Source: Mycobacterium gallinarum (GTDB taxonomy: Bacteria > Actinomycetota > Actinomycetes > Mycobacteriales > Mycobacteriaceae). From it: a stretch of 64,000 nucleotides of DNA. The stretch lies in NCBI RefSeq assembly GCF_010726765.1, contig NZ_AP022602.1, positions 124,001 through 188,000 on the forward strand, written 5' to 3'. Below, one piece after another: positions 1 through 8,745 of the stretch. Each line of letters begins with the position of its first letter. Position 1 is the stretch's first letter. Both the position numbers and the translations under genes were made by a program. The notes under the pieces are model-generated. The model saw only the letters and a list, made by a program, of their open reading frames with translations. It searched no databases and was not told where the DNA came from.

Positions 1-3
1 CAT
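1..3 (-). CDS. Start codon of a minus-strand gene leaving the window
   Basis: The reverse complement of positions 1-15 reads AAGGAGA, a five-base gap, then ATG, so a well-spaced ribosome binding site and start codon lie exactly at the edge. The gene itself is outside. Two CsoR-type boxes sit immediately upstream, so a copper-inducible product is expected, but nothing of the protein can be seen. Confidence 0.6.
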
Positions 4-19
4 CGCGCTCTCCTTAATA

Positions 20-34
20 TACCCCCGGGGGGTA
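20..34. promoter_or_regulatory. CsoR-type operator, copy 1 (left edge)
   Basis: TACCCCCGGGGGGTA is a GC-cored dyad of the kind bound by mycobacterial CsoR/RicR copper sensors. It lies 17 bases upstream of the start codon at the left edge. Confidence 0.7.
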
Positions 35-78
35 CCCGGAGTACCTGAACCGTAGCGACGCGACAGGCAGAGCGCAAG

Positions 79-93
79 TACCCCTAGGGGGTA
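79..93. promoter_or_regulatory. CsoR-type operator, copy 2 (left edge)
   Basis: TACCCCTAGGGGGTA is a second near-perfect dyad 59 bases from the first. It resembles the pair in front of copZ at 50.6 kb, so the two promoters probably answer to the same Cu(I) sensor. Confidence 0.7.
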
Positions 94-276
94 TTACCGT
101 TAGGATGAAGATCGTAGGTACACGCCGTTGTCAGGGCAGCCAGACAACAGGGTTTCGTGTTCGCCTGACCGCCTCAAGCGGCCCGAATCTCCCTTGATCG
201 TCCCTGGATTCTCGATGGGGGCACGCCTCTGTTACCGCAACGGCTAGCGACGCACGAGCCGGTCGTTCGCTAACGC

Positions 277-897
277 TCAGGATGGGTCCGTCGGGTCCGG
301 GGATAGCGTCGCTTTGTCGATCGTGACGGTCTTTCGTCTCTGTCTCCGCGACTGCCAGAACGCGATCACTCCGCCCAGGGCCAGGCCCGCGACAGCTGCG
401 GTTATCACCGTCGTCCTGGTGTCCGATGTGGCAGGAGTTGACGCGGACGGCGGCGACGCTGCGGTGCTTGGTGCGACCGGGGCCGGCGTGGAGGTGGGCG
501 GGGGCTCCTCGGAAACGCCGGCGATCGTGAAGCTATAGGAGCCGGTGACGGGATGGCCGTCTGCTGAGACCACCCGGTAGCCGACGGTGTAGACGCCGTT
601 ACCTGGCCGGTCTGGCCCGACGGCCGAGGTGAGGCGCTGTCGCTCCACCTGTGGGGAGCCGGATATCCAATTGCGACCGTCAGCGCTGCTTACGACGACA
701 CTCGCGAACTGCGGACTGATGTCCTCGTTGAAGGTCAACACGATGGCAGCCGGCGGCGTCGTGACGGTCGCGTCGCTGGCGGGGTCAGAACTAGCGAGCG
801 CGGTGTGCGCCGCAGCGATTCCAGTCCCAGATGACCAGAGAATCAGCATCCCCAGGCTGGCAACGATAGTGCGCAAAGGTAGTTTCACAGTCCTCAT
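277..897 (-). CDS. copC: CopC-type periplasmic copper-binding protein, membrane-anchored
   Basis: The 206-residue protein has an N-terminal signal peptide, a CopC/YobA beta-barrel domain beginning at the mature HTALASS, a Thr/Pro/Ala-rich linker, and a C-terminal membrane helix followed by a basic tail. The first mature His and the later SADGHPVTG motif are the usual Cu(II) ligands of the family. I chose the ATG at 897 because the signal peptide begins there; the open frame extends upstream to 1131 but that part looks non-coding. CopC proteins bind periplasmic copper and usually work with CopD, and a CopD-CtaG fusion is encoded at 19.8 kb. The shared operator at 963-981 lies 66 bases upstream. 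Confidence 0.88.
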   Translation of the reverse strand: MRTVKLPLRTIVASLGMLILWSSGTGIAAAHTALASSDPASDATVTTPPAAIVLTFNEDISPQFASVVVSSADGRNWISGSPQVERQRLTSAVGPDRPGNGVYTVGYRVVSADGHPVTGSYSFTIAGVSEEPPPTSTPAPVAPSTAASPPSASTPATSDTRTTVITAAVAGLALGGVIAFWQSRRQRRKTVTIDKATLSPDPTDPS

Positions 898-962
898 CTC
901 GGTTGGCGCCGACGGTGACACCTCGCGACGCTCAGCACACCCGAGTGTATGTTTCGGACACC

Positions 963-981
963 TACGTATGGGGATGGTACG
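963..981. promoter_or_regulatory. TACGTAG-N7-GTAGA operator between copC and the 1.1-kb operon
   Basis: TACGTATGGGGATGGTACG keeps TAC at 1-3 and GTA at 15-17, but the last base of each GTAG half is changed. It lies between divergent genes and could serve both. Confidence 0.5.
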
Positions 982-1112
982 TACGGAGGTGGCCGGTACA
1001 TGCAAACGCGTTGCCGCGATGCTGTCGTCTATCAATGGGGGGCCGAGCCGATGTCGAGACCTCGACTCATTCGCCGTCGCGGAGCGCGAGCTGGCTATCA
1101 GGATGCATCCCC

Positions 1113-1307
1113 ATGAGCGTGCTAGCCGCAAGCGACGTATCGTACGTCGCCACCGATGTCGGGCTGTGGATGTCGCTGCCTGCTTTTGGTCCGGCGTTCG
1201 TGGTCGTAGGTGTCGTCATCTACGTGGTTCGGCGGGACAGGCGCAGAAACCCTGTCGCCGCCGACCGCGTGAAAGAGTCGGAGGAGGAAAGGAACGATGC
1301 TGAGTGA
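1113..1307 (+). CDS. Small single-pass membrane protein
   Basis: This is a 64-residue protein with one membrane helix (about residues 18-40, LWMSLPAFGPAFVVVGVVIY), then a basic stretch (RRDRRR) and an acidic tail. ATG 1113 has AGGA nine bases upstream. The stop codon overlaps the GTG of the next gene by four bases, so it is the first gene of an operon with the cupredoxin lipoprotein and the large membrane protein. No family is recognised. Its place suggests an accessory subunit of that membrane system. Confidence 0.55.
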   Translation: MSVLAASDVSYVATDVGLWMSLPAFGPAFVVVGVVIYVVRRDRRRNPVAADRVKESEEERNDAE

Positions 1308-1744
1308 GCGTCAGGGCGCCACATGTCGTCGTCATGGTTGCAGCGATCCTCACAGGCGCATTGGGCGGCTGTGGTTCTCCCAGCGATCCGGCCGCGACGC
1401 CCGCCTCCGACTCGTCATCAAGTTCTTCTACCAAGTCGCCCGCTACATCGACCCCGCCGTCCGCGGCGGCCGTTGACGGCACGATCGTCGACATCGACAT
1501 CGCAGGTGGAATTGTCACGCCGACGAACGGTCAGGCGCAGGGCACAGTCGGCAAGCCGATCGTTCTGAAGGTCGACAGCGACGTCTCGGACTCACTGCAT
1601 GTCCATGCAGTGCCTGAGCACACTTTTCAGGTCGAGCCTCGGCCGGGCCAGCAGTTCGAGTTCACGGTTGACGTTCCGGGCCAGGTCGACATCGAGTTAC
1701 ATGACCTCAATCGCACGGTCGTGACGATTCAAGTTCGGCCGTGA
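1304..1744 (+). CDS. Cupredoxin-like lipoprotein
   Basis: The 146-residue protein starts at GTG 1304, behind a GGAGGAGGAAAGG ribosome binding site. It has a lipoprotein signal ending ALGGC, a Ser/Thr/Pro-rich linker (about 30-55) and one beta-sandwich resembling cupredoxins (about 58-146). The segment LHVHAVPEHTF supplies three histidines (LHVHAVPEH), a plausible copper site, and ELHDL near the end gives another His. It overlaps both neighbours by four bases (GTGA), which implies translational coupling with the membrane protein downstream. It probably binds copper on the outer face of the membrane and delivers it to, or senses it with, that protein. A degraded paralogue lies at 43.8-44.2 kb beside the paralogue of the same membrane protein. 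Confidence 0.7.
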   Translation: MSVRAPHVVVMVAAILTGALGGCGSPSDPAATPASDSSSSSSTKSPATSTPPSAAAVDGTIVDIDIAGGIVTPTNGQAQGTVGKPIVLKVDSDVSDSLHVHAVPEHTFQVEPRPGQQFEFTVDVPGQVDIELHDLNRTVVTIQVRP

Positions 1745-3111
1745 CACCTGCGCTGAGCGTGGACGTGCTGGCGCACGGCGTAGGCGGTTCCACAGACCTT
1801 CCGGTGCCACTGTCGTTCGCGTTGATAGGCGCTGCGTGGGCGTTGACCGCGACTTTCGCTGTGGTCGCATTGGCTTGGAAGACACCACGTTTCGACCCGA
1901 ACAAACCGGGACGCGAACTACCGACGTGGATTACCCGCTCCGTGGACTCTGTGGTGCTGCGATGGATGGTGTCGCTGGCAGCGCTGCTCTTCGCGGTATG
2001 GGTGGTCGTCGCGGCGGTCTTCGGACCCGACGGTAGTGAGAACGCCCTACCGGGGGTGTTCTACGTGCTGCTCTGGGTTGGGCTGGTGGCGGTGTCGGTA
2101 ATTGTGGGCCCGGTGTGGAGAGTCATTTCGCCGGTGCGCACGCTGTATCGATTGCTCTGCGGGAGGCGTCGTGAGTCATCTGACCGGCTCACGTTGCGTG
2201 ATTATCCAAAGTCGTGGGGGTACTGGCCGGCGGCATTCGGTCTCTTGGCTTTCGTTTGGCTCGAACTGGCCAGCCCGGACCCCGGCTCGCTGACGGCGAT
2301 CAAAGCGTGGCTGCTCTCTTACACGGTCCTAATGTTGTTGGGCGCCTGGGCCTTCGGTTCGCGCTGGTTCGCCCGGGCCGACCCGTTCGAGGTCTACAGC
2401 ATGGCAGTGTCGCGGCTCGCCCCATTTCGGCGCAGCCCCGTGACCGGCCGGATCACGGCGATCAGTCCGATGGACCACTTACCGACCATGCCGATTCGTC
2501 CGGGAAGCGTAGCTGTCCTCGCGGTGTTGCTTGGCTCCACGGCCTTCGACAGCTTCTCGCAATCACCTGTGTTCCGTAATTTCGTCGATCGGCACGCGGC
2601 CTCGTTACCGGTGTTCAGCGACGCGTGGGCGGCGTCTGTGCTGCGAACTGTCGGTTTGGTGGTGTTCGTGTCCGTTGTCGGCGTGACCTTTTGGGCTGCC
2701 GCAAGGGCAACTGGCGGAGTGGGCCCGGACCGCCGCCGGCAACTACCCGGCGAACTGGCTCACTCGTTGATACCGATCGTCGTCGGCTACATCTTCGCCC
2801 ATTACATCTCCTATCTGGTGGAGCGTGGTCAGGAGACGATCGTCCGGTTGGCCGATCCGCTGGGGCGCGGGTGGCAGCTGCTCGGCCTGGATTCGACCGA
2901 TGTGGTGTACGTGCTGTCCCAGCACCCTTCGGTGCTGTGGACTATCAAGGTGTCCTGCGTGGTGATAGGCCACATCGTGGCTGTGATCGCCGCGCACGAT
3001 CGAGCGCTGCGGCTGCTTCCGAAGCAGAATCAAATCAGCGGACAGCTCGCGATGATGCTCACCATGGTTGGATACACCTTCACCGGCTTGTATCTGTTGT
3101 TCGGGGGTTAA
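1741..3111 (+). CDS. Polytopic membrane protein of unknown function, paralogue A
   Basis: The protein has 456 residues and about 10-11 hydrophobic segments. I do not recognise the family with certainty. Conserved polar features shared with the paralogue at 42.4-43.8 kb include AHGVGG...DLPVP near the N-terminus, GPVWRV(I/V)SP, RWFARADPFEVYS, PLDHLP(T/S)MP-like, GSTAFDSFS, and a C-terminal AHDKAL-like segment. GTG 1741 overlaps the cupredoxin stop codon, so the two are coupled and probably form one copper-related membrane unit. Its 3' end overlaps the convergent gene at 3080 by 32 bases. Confidence 0.75.
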   Translation: MTPALSVDVLAHGVGGSTDLPVPLSFALIGAAWALTATFAVVALAWKTPRFDPNKPGRELPTWITRSVDSVVLRWMVSLAALLFAVWVVVAAVFGPDGSENALPGVFYVLLWVGLVAVSVIVGPVWRVISPVRTLYRLLCGRRRESSDRLTLRDYPKSWGYWPAAFGLLAFVWLELASPDPGSLTAIKAWLLSYTVLMLLGAWAFGSRWFARADPFEVYSMAVSRLAPFRRSPVTGRITAISPMDHLPTMPIRPGSVAVLAVLLGSTAFDSFSQSPVFRNFVDRHAASLPVFSDAWAASVLRTVGLVVFVSVVGVTFWAAARATGGVGPDRRRQLPGELAHSLIPIVVGYIFAHYISYLVERGQETIVRLADPLGRGWQLLGLDSTDVVYVLSQHPSVLWTIKVSCVVIGHIVAVIAAHDRALRLLPKQNQISGQLAMMLTMVGYTFTGLYLLFGG

Positions 3112-3478
3112 CGACGATCGGCGGGGACGCTGATGCGCTTCGGGTGAGGTGGTGGCGTTCAGTCTTGCCGGCCCGAAGCAAGATAACCGCGATGGCAATC
3201 AGACCCAAGAGCGCGCCCCCCAGGATCCACAGCGCAGGGCTCGCGCCTTCGGGTTGTTGCCCGCTGTGAGAGTCGTCGTAGGAGTGCTTGGTTGGGGTGG
3301 GGACGGCAGGGCTTTGCGAGGTTGTCGTCGATGCAGACTGCGCCGAAGGTTCCGCAGCAACAGAAGGCACAGCATTCGAGATCAGTCCAATGAGTACGGC
3401 GCCGAACACAAGCATGATGGCTTGACGAACGCGGCGACGGCTGACTCCTCGATGGGGCGGGTGCGGCGTTGCGGTCAT
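3080..3478 (-). CDS. Small secreted or membrane protein after ctaE
   Basis: The 132-residue protein has an N-terminal signal or anchor helix (about 18-40), a Ser/Thr/Pro-rich extracytoplasmic stretch containing KHSYDDSHSGQQPEG, and a second membrane helix (about 85-103) with a basic tail. The ATG at 3478 overlaps the ctaE stop codon, and a GTG one codon upstream is possible, so it is in an operon with ctaE. No family is recognised. The layout resembles small accessory or assembly proteins found beside oxidase subunits, but that is inference from position. Confidence 0.55.
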   Translation of the reverse strand: MTATPHPPHRGVSRRRVRQAIMLVFGAVLIGLISNAVPSVAAEPSAQSASTTTSQSPAVPTPTKHSYDDSHSGQQPEGASPALWILGGALLGLIAIAVILLRAGKTERHHLTRSASASPPIVVNPRTTDTSR

Positions 3479-4071
3479 CACCGCACGAAGTAGATGGTGG
3501 CAAAGAGTGCGATCCAGACGATATCCACAAAATGCCAGTAGTACGAGACGACGATCGCGGCCGTCGCCTGGGCCGGGGTGAACTTGCTCATCCGCGTGCG
3601 CATGAGCAGAAAGACGAAGGCGACTAGACCGCCTATGACATGCAATCCGTGGAAACCAGTGGTCAGGTAGAAGACCGAGCCGTAGGCGCTACTCGAGAGG
3701 GTGGTTCCTTCATGCACCAGGTTCATGTACTCGTAGCCCTGGCCGAGTACGAAAAAGAAACCCATGACGAAGGTGACGAGATACCACCGGCGCAGGCCGA
3801 ATACGTCGCCACGTTCGGCGGCGAAGACACCCATCTGACAAGTGAACGATGAGGCGATAAGTACCAATGTCACTGGTACCGCGAGCGCCAGGTTCAGTTC
3901 GGTCGGCGGCGGCGGCCACTCGTCAGCCTGGGAACGAGCGGTGAAGTACATCGCGAAAAGGCCGGCAAAAAACATGAGCTCACTGGATAACCACACGATG
4001 GTCCCGACGGAAACCATGTTGGGTCGATTCAGGGAATGAACCCGGGCCGTTATGGCGGTTCCACTTGTCAT
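3478..4071 (-). CDS. ctaE: Cytochrome c oxidase subunit III
   Basis: The 197-residue, five-helix protein matches actinobacterial Cta[41 protein letters not shown], and the C-terminal FHGLHVIGG and [15 protein letters not shown]. It is an integral subunit of aa3-type cytochrome c oxidase. Chromosomal mycobacterial ctaE normally leads the qcrCAB cluster; here it stands with only a small membrane gene, while subunit I is at 12.7 kb and no subunit II is in the window. The promoter region carries an operator-like sequence at 4118-4136. This is probably an accessory copy used with, or swapped into, the chromosomal oxidase. Confidence 0.93.
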   Translation of the reverse strand: MTSGTAITARVHSLNRPNMVSVGTIVWLSSELMFFAGLFAMYFTARSQADEWPPPPTELNLALAVPVTLVLIASSFTCQMGVFAAERGDVFGLRRWYLVTFVMGFFFVLGQGYEYMNLVHEGTTLSSSAYGSVFYLTTGFHGLHVIGGLVAFVFLLMRTRMSKFTPAQATAAIVVSYYWHFVDIVWIALFATIYFVR

Positions 4072-4117
4072 AGCCGTCCCTCGAGCGAGTTCACACGTGA
4101 TCTACTGAGTCACTGCA

Positions 4118-4136
4118 TACTATTGCATATAGTAGT
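4118..4136. promoter_or_regulatory. Degenerate shared operator upstream of ctaE
   Basis: The sequence has TAC at 1-3 and GTAG at 15-18 as in the regulon motif, but the first GTAG is replaced. It is a weak match, supported by its position in the ctaE promoter. Confidence 0.4.
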
Positions 4137-4310
4137 TTGCGGTATCGACGATCTTGATGCCGCTGACCATGAGGGACGAAACACCATCCGCTAGTGCGCC
4201 TTTGGCCGTATCGAGGGGTCGCGTCAGGCGCCAAGTGTGGTCTGGGCGACGCCCGGCGCCTCCTGCGAGAATGGACATTGGACGCCTTCGCTCGTAACCT
4301 TTCTGTGACC

Positions 4311-4329
4311 TACGTAGTTAGACCATAGA
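4311..4329. promoter_or_regulatory. Shared operator upstream of the NlpC/P60 gene
   Basis: TACGTAGTTAGACCATAGA keeps the first half exactly and has ATAG for the second GTAG at the same 11-base spacing. It ends 27 bases before the likely start codon of the downstream gene. Confidence 0.6.
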
Positions 4330-4356
4330 TGGCCCTGCGGTGTGAGGATCTGTGCT

Positions 4357-5457
4357 TTGAAGATGGACCGCCCTGGCGCGATATGCCGATCGGCGGGTGC
4401 TCTCGTCGTGGCGATCGTGCTTGCATTGACGCTCGGCAACTCGACGGGCACCGGCCGGGCCGACCCAGCCGCTGATGCGTTGGCCCGCATGACGGAGCTG
4501 TCTCGGGAGGCCGAGCGAACCTCGGAAGCCATCTACTCCGCCGAGCTCGACCTCGAGGCGAAACTGGCAGCACAACGCCAAGCCGAGGAGCGCCAGCGCG
4601 CCGAAGCTGAGGCCTTGTCCGCGGCGCGAGCAGATCTGCGCAAGTATCAGGACATCGTGGACCAGGTGGCGGCCGCGTCTTACATGGGAGGTGCGACCAG
4701 CGGCATCAGCGCTGCGCTGGCCGCAGAGTCTCCGCAAAGCTTGCTCGACGAACTCTCCTTCGACCGCCTGATGGCCACCCAGATGTCGGACCGCGTCGCG
4801 GCCTATCGCGCCGCATCAACCCGTGCCGAGAGTGCTGCCCGCGCGGCCGAATCTTCGGCGCTCGGTGCCAGGACGGCAGCAGAACAGGCGTCAGCGGTCC
4901 GTGCCGGTCTGCAGGCCGAGCAGAGTCGGCTGCGCACCCAGATCGCAGACGTCGAGGCTCAGTACAGAGCATTGACTCCGGATCAGCGTGCCGCATTGGC
5001 GGACCCTGGACCGGTGCCGCCTCAGCCGCCGCCTGCACCAGCGGGGGACCCCGCCATCGTCGCGTTGCCTGAGATGGGACTGCCGCCGGTCGCGCCGGGA
5101 CCGACCGGCTCGCCCGAAGGTGCGGCGGTCGTGCAGGCCGCGTTGACCCGCGTCGGATCCCCGTACTCCTGGGGCGCGACCGGACCGAACGCATTCGACT
5201 GCTCAGGACTCATCAAGTGGGCATTCCTACAGAACGGCAAATCGCTGCCTCGGTCGAGTCAAGCCCTGGCCGCCGGTGGACAGCCCGTGGCCACGTCCGA
5301 CGTCCAGCCCGGTGACATCGTCACCTTCTATTCAGACGCCTCGCATGCGGGAATCTACATCGGAGACGGGAACATGGTGCACGCCTCGACGTACGGCACT
5401 CCCGTCAAGGTGGCGCCGATCTCGTCGGCTCCGATTTACAACGTTCGACGCTACTAA
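4357..5457 (+). CDS. RipC-like NlpC/P60 peptidoglycan endopeptidase
   Basis: The protein has about 366 residues: a signal peptide, a long Ala/Glu/Gln-rich coiled coil (about 45-220), a Pro-rich hinge, and a C-terminal NlpC/P60 domain. The catalytic Cys is in FDCSGL (about 282), the catalytic His in SHAGIYIG (about 330), and a third polar residue is His in VHAST (about 342). This is the layout of mycobacterial RipC, which cleaves the D-Glu to mDAP bond after activation by an FtsX-like partner. I prefer TTG 4357 because GAGG sits nine bases upstream; GTG 4342 and ATG 4363 are alternatives. It meets the L,D-transpeptidase tail to tail with a four-base overlap. Confidence 0.85.
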   Translation: MKMDRPGAICRSAGALVVAIVLALTLGNSTGTGRADPAADALARMTELSREAERTSEAIYSAELDLEAKLAAQRQAEERQRAEAEALSAARADLRKYQDIVDQVAAASYMGGATSGISAALAAESPQSLLDELSFDRLMATQMSDRVAAYRAASTRAESAARAAESSALGARTAAEQASAVRAGLQAEQSRLRTQIADVEAQYRALTPDQRAALADPGPVPPQPPPAPAGDPAIVALPEMGLPPVAPGPTGSPEGAAVVQAALTRVGSPYSWGATGPNAFDCSGLIKWAFLQNGKSLPRSSQALAAGGQPVATSDVQPGDIVTFYSDASHAGIYIGDGNMVHASTYGTPVKVAPISSAPIYNVRRY

Positions 5458-6710
5458 CCAGTTACGGTGGCGTTTCCCGCTTTCCATTGGTCCCAAGGGA
5501 TGTTCCAGTCGCCGAGTCCGTCAGTACCAGAAAGGGTGGGCCCCACCGTGTTGACGACCTCGACGATGTCGCCGCGTTTGGTGTTGTCGTAAAACCATTT
5601 GCCGTTCTCCGTACTGGCGTTGAGGCAGCCGTGGCTGACGTTGGCGCGCCCCTGGCTGCCGACCGACCATGGGGCGGCGTGGACGTAGATCCCGCTGTAG
5701 GACATCTGGGTGGCCCAGTTGACCTCGGTTCGGTAACCGTCAGGTGAGTTCACCGGCACGCCGTAGGTCGAAGAGTCCATCACCAGAAATGAGTATCGAT
5801 CGCCAATGACGTACGTGCCGTTGTCGGTGGGCGTCTTGTCCTTGCCCATGGAGATCGGCATGGTTTTAACGACATTGCCGTTGACCCGCACGGTCATCGT
5901 CTTGGTGGTGTCGTCAGCGGTTGCGATCACCTCGTCGCCGATGGTGAAGCGTGTGGAGGCATCGTCCTGGCCAAACAATCCTTGACCTAGATCAACCCCG
6001 TAGGCCTTAACTTGGACGTCGACCGACGTTCCCGGCTTCCAATATTGCGCTGGCCGCCAACGAACCTCGCGATCGTTCAACCAGTAGAACGCGCCCTCAA
6101 CAGGAGGATTCGTAGTGACGATGATCGCCTGCTGAGCAGCGAGACGGTCAGGAATGTTCTCGTCGAAGCGCACGGCGATGGGCTGCCCGACGCCCACGAC
6201 TTCGCCGTCGTTGGGTAGCACATACGGCATCGTGAGGTTCTGCGGCGAATGGGTCTCGAAGGTAGCACTGGTCTGTGCCACCCCACCCAGCCCACGCGCT
6301 TCCGCGTTGAGCGTGTACTGCCGGTTGTAGCCCAGCGGTTCGGCAGAACTCCACGTGACACCGTCAGGACTCATCTCGCCGGCGACGACACGACCCTGCT
6401 CATTGACCAATGTCACTGCCCCCAACACCCCGGCGTCGGCGGTAACGGTCACCGGTGACTCAACCGGAACCCCGATCGCGCCATCAATCACGGACGCCTG
6501 CACCTTCGGCACGAGCAAATCGCCAAAGGGTGTGCCCTTGTCGATGATGGCCTGGGGCAGTTGCGGCGGCGTCGAACCGCCGCAGGCGCCAACCCCCAGG
6601 ACAACGCCGGCGATTGCCAGTAGCACCAACGTCGTCCACCCGAGGCCCCTGCGCCGATGGATGGCCGCGGAGCCGATCCGCCTCATTGTGTTTATCCCGT
6701 CATTCGCCAT
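5454..6710 (-). CDS. L,D-transpeptidase, LdtMt2-like lipoprotein
   Basis: The protein has 418 residues: a lipoprotein signal ending VGAC, two immunoglobulin-like domains, and a C-terminal YkuD catalytic domain with SHGCLN (Cys about 362). LdtMt2 is 408 residues with Cys354, so length and layout fit. These enzymes make 3-3 peptidoglycan crosslinks that most beta-lactams do not block. ATG 6710 gives the longest frame; ATG 6686 has a better ribosome binding site (GGGATA) and is possible. A good copy of the shared operator lies at 6732-6750, between this gene and the divergent thioredoxin-like gene. Confidence 0.93.
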   Translation of the reverse strand: MANDGINTMRRIGSAAIHRRRGLGWTTLVLLAIAGVVLGVGACGGSTPPQLPQAIIDKGTPFGDLLVPKVQASVIDGAIGVPVESPVTVTADAGVLGAVTLVNEQGRVVAGEMSPDGVTWSSAEPLGYNRQYTLNAEARGLGGVAQTSATFETHSPQNLTMPYVLPNDGEVVGVGQPIAVRFDENIPDRLAAQQAIIVTTNPPVEGAFYWLNDREVRWRPAQYWKPGTSVDVQVKAYGVDLGQGLFGQDDASTRFTIGDEVIATADDTTKTMTVRVNGNVVKTMPISMGKDKTPTDNGTYVIGDRYSFLVMDSSTYGVPVNSPDGYRTEVNWATQMSYSGIYVHAAPWSVGSQGRANVSHGCLNASTENGKWFYDNTKRGDIVEVVNTVGPTLSGTDGLGDWNIPWDQWKAGNATVTG

Positions 6711-6731
6711 GAACTCGTGTCGTTACCATCG

Positions 6732-6750
6732 TACGTAGTCTGTCCGTAGA
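6732..6750. promoter_or_regulatory. Shared operator between L,D-transpeptidase and TlpA-like gene
   Basis: TACGTAGTCTGTCCGTAGA is a full match to TACGTAG-N7-GTAGA. It lies 22 bases from the transpeptidase start and about 140 from the TlpA-like start. Confidence 0.72.
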
Positions 6751-6888
6751 ACGTGTTTTGTCGACGGACCACGAAGCATTGGGTGTGACGTCGAGTGCCT
6801 CGAGGTAATTCTGGCGATGACGCACGTCACGCGTGGCAATCTCCCGGGTCGGATCGCGCGACCCGATTCGCGGCAGGGTTGGAAGAAG

Positions 6889-7617
6889 ATGAAACGTGAG
6901 ATAGGTCATCCGCAGGTTTCTGCATTACGTCCCCCGAGGATCGACGCGGACGATGAACGTGTGCGGGGCCGAGGCCGAACCGCATCCGTTTCTTCGGCGA
7001 TACGACGACTCGTTATTGCGGGTGTTAGTGCGGTGCTGCTTGGTGCCGCAGTGTCCGGGTGTTCGAGTGGCGACGACGCGGTCGCGCAGGGTGGCACGTT
7101 CGAATTCGTTTCGCCAGGAGGGCAAGTCGATATCTACTATGACCCGCCGCAAAGCCGGGGTAGTCCCGGACCGATACGCGGACCTGACCTGTTGGACCCG
7201 AATCGCACGGTGTCCGTCGATGACTTCGCCGGTCAGGTGGTGGTGATCAACGTGTGGGGGCAGTGGTGTGGTCCATGTCGAACCGAGATGCCGGAATTGC
7301 AGACGGTGTACGACGCGACCCGCAACGCGGGAGTCGCTTTTGTGGGCATCGATGTCCGCGACAACAACCGCCAAGCCGCGGTCGACTTCATTGTTGACCG
7401 CAAGGTCACCTTCCCATCGATCTATGACCCGCCGATGCGCACGATGATTGCCCTGGGGGCCAGATATCCCACCACCGTGATCCCATCGACGATCGTGTTG
7501 GATCGGGCGCATCGCGTCGCCGCGGTGTTTCTGCGGGCGCTGCTTGCCGAGGATCTTGAACCCGTGGTTCGACGCCTTGCCGCCGAGCCCGCCACCGACA
7601 TCGGGTCGCCACGGTGA
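6889..7617 (+). CDS. TlpA/ResA-like thioredoxin lipoprotein
   Basis: The protein has about 242 residues. A basic N-terminus precedes a lipoprotein signal (IAGVSAVLLGAAVSGC), then a thioredoxin fold of the AhpC-TSA/TlpA type with active site WGQWCGPCRTEMPEL and a cis-Pro region (YPTTVIPSTIVLD). Such proteins reduce periplasmic cysteines, for example in apocytochrome c or oxidase copper sites, and take electrons from CcdA, which is encoded at 19.0 kb. ATG 6889 has GGAAG upstream; the frame extends to 6817. It is followed after 85 bases by a CtaG-type oxidase assembly gene, which supports a role in oxidase maturation. Confidence 0.85.
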   Translation: MKREIGHPQVSALRPPRIDADDERVRGRGRTASVSSAIRRLVIAGVSAVLLGAAVSGCSSGDDAVAQGGTFEFVSPGGQVDIYYDPPQSRGSPGPIRGPDLLDPNRTVSVDDFAGQVVVINVWGQWCGPCRTEMPELQTVYDATRNAGVAFVGIDVRDNNRQAAVDFIVDRKVTFPSIYDPPMRTMIALGARYPTTVIPSTIVLDRAHRVAAVFLRALLAEDLEPVVRRLAAEPATDIGSPR

Positions 7618-7702
7618 ACGGTGACCGCGCCGCGGTCTCTGTCAACCTCTTGAGCCGGTCGATGTCGGGGCATTGCGCACAACCTCTCTGTTGGGAGGAC
7701 CC

Positions 7703-8680
7703 TTGATTGGTCAAGTGGTGCTTCCGACGTCACCGCCGTCGATATCGGCGATGCTCGGCTGGTTGCCGCCGCCGGTCCCGTTACTTCCAGTGGTGGCAGC
7801 CGCTCTGGCGGTGTGGTATCTGCTCGCCGTTCGGGTCGTCAGGTCGCAGGGTCAGCAGTGGGCGTGGACGCGAACCGTGAGCTTTCTCGCAGGGTGCATC
7901 GCCTTGGCGGCGGTGACCGGGCTTGCCATCGACAGCTATGGCTACCGCTTGTTCAGTGCCTTCATGTTTCAGCACCTCACGCTGTCGATACTCGTCCCGC
8001 CTCTGCTGGTGTTAGGTGCACCTGGCCGGCTCCTGCTCAGGTCGACACCCCATCGCGGCGCTGGGCGTTACGTCTTGATCGTTGTTTTAGGCGCGCTGCG
8101 TTGCCGGGCGAGCCGGGTTGTGTTGCACCCCGGTTTCACCATTCCGGTGTTCCTTCTCAGCTACTACGGTCTTTACCTGTCCGACCTCTTCGACGCGGCG
8201 GCGGCCAGTGTTGCCGGTCACGTCGCACTGCAGGTGTTCTTCCTTGCCAGCGGCCTGCTCTTCATCCTGCCGATCCTGTCGACCGGTCCGCTGCCGGTCC
8301 GGCAGAGCAACTTGGGTCGATTTTTCGACATATTCGTCGAAATGCCGCTGCACGTTTTCATCGGCGTGATCCTGATGATGGCACCGCGGGCGCTGACCGA
8401 CACGTTCGCGCAACCTCCGGCGAATTGGAACGTCGACCCGGTCGCCGATCAGGCGGTTGCCGGCGCCTTGGCGTGGTCATACGGCGAGCCCGTCGCGCTA
8501 TTGACCACGTTGATCTTCGCCATCCGCTGGCGTCGTGATGAGGAGTCGGAGTCGGAGAAGAGGGAAGCCGACGTCGAACGCGGCGACGCGGAACTGGCTG
8601 CGTACAACGCATTCCTGCGCGGACTGCACCAGCCGCCACGAACCATCGGGGCGCAAGGCGTTGGCAACGAGCACAACTGA
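7703..8680 (+). CDS. CtaG-type (caa3_CtaG) cytochrome c oxidase assembly protein
   Basis: The protein has about 325 residues and seven or more membrane helices. FMFQHLTLSILVPPLLVLGAP, VALQVFFLASGLLFILPI and EMPLHVFIGVILM are typical of the caa3_CtaG family, implicated in copper delivery to oxidase subunits; the conserved histidines sit in these helices. TTG 7703 follows GGGAGGA at a good distance; the open frame itself begins at 7673. The acidic, charged C-terminal tail (DEESESEKREADVERGDAE) is cytoplasmic. Probably co-transcribed with the TlpA-like gene. Confidence 0.85.
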   Translation: MIGQVVLPTSPPSISAMLGWLPPPVPLLPVVAAALAVWYLLAVRVVRSQGQQWAWTRTVSFLAGCIALAAVTGLAIDSYGYRLFSAFMFQHLTLSILVPPLLVLGAPGRLLLRSTPHRGAGRYVLIVVLGALRCRASRVVLHPGFTIPVFLLSYYGLYLSDLFDAAAASVAGHVALQVFFLASGLLFILPILSTGPLPVRQSNLGRFFDIFVEMPLHVFIGVILMMAPRALTDTFAQPPANWNVDPVADQAVAGALAWSYGEPVALLTTLIFAIRWRRDEESESEKREADVERGDAELAAYNAFLRGLHQPPRTIGAQGVGNEHN

Positions 8681-8745
8681 CGCTCAATGTCGGCAACGCT
8701 TGGGAGTGCATCCCGGCGCCGTGACGCACGTCGCTGCCGGAGCGT

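Noticed and set aside
629..1303. 224-residue plus-strand frame at the left end
   Set aside because: It overlaps copC antisense and the operator region and has Arg/Cys-rich shadow composition; the small membrane gene at 1113 in another frame fits the operon better.
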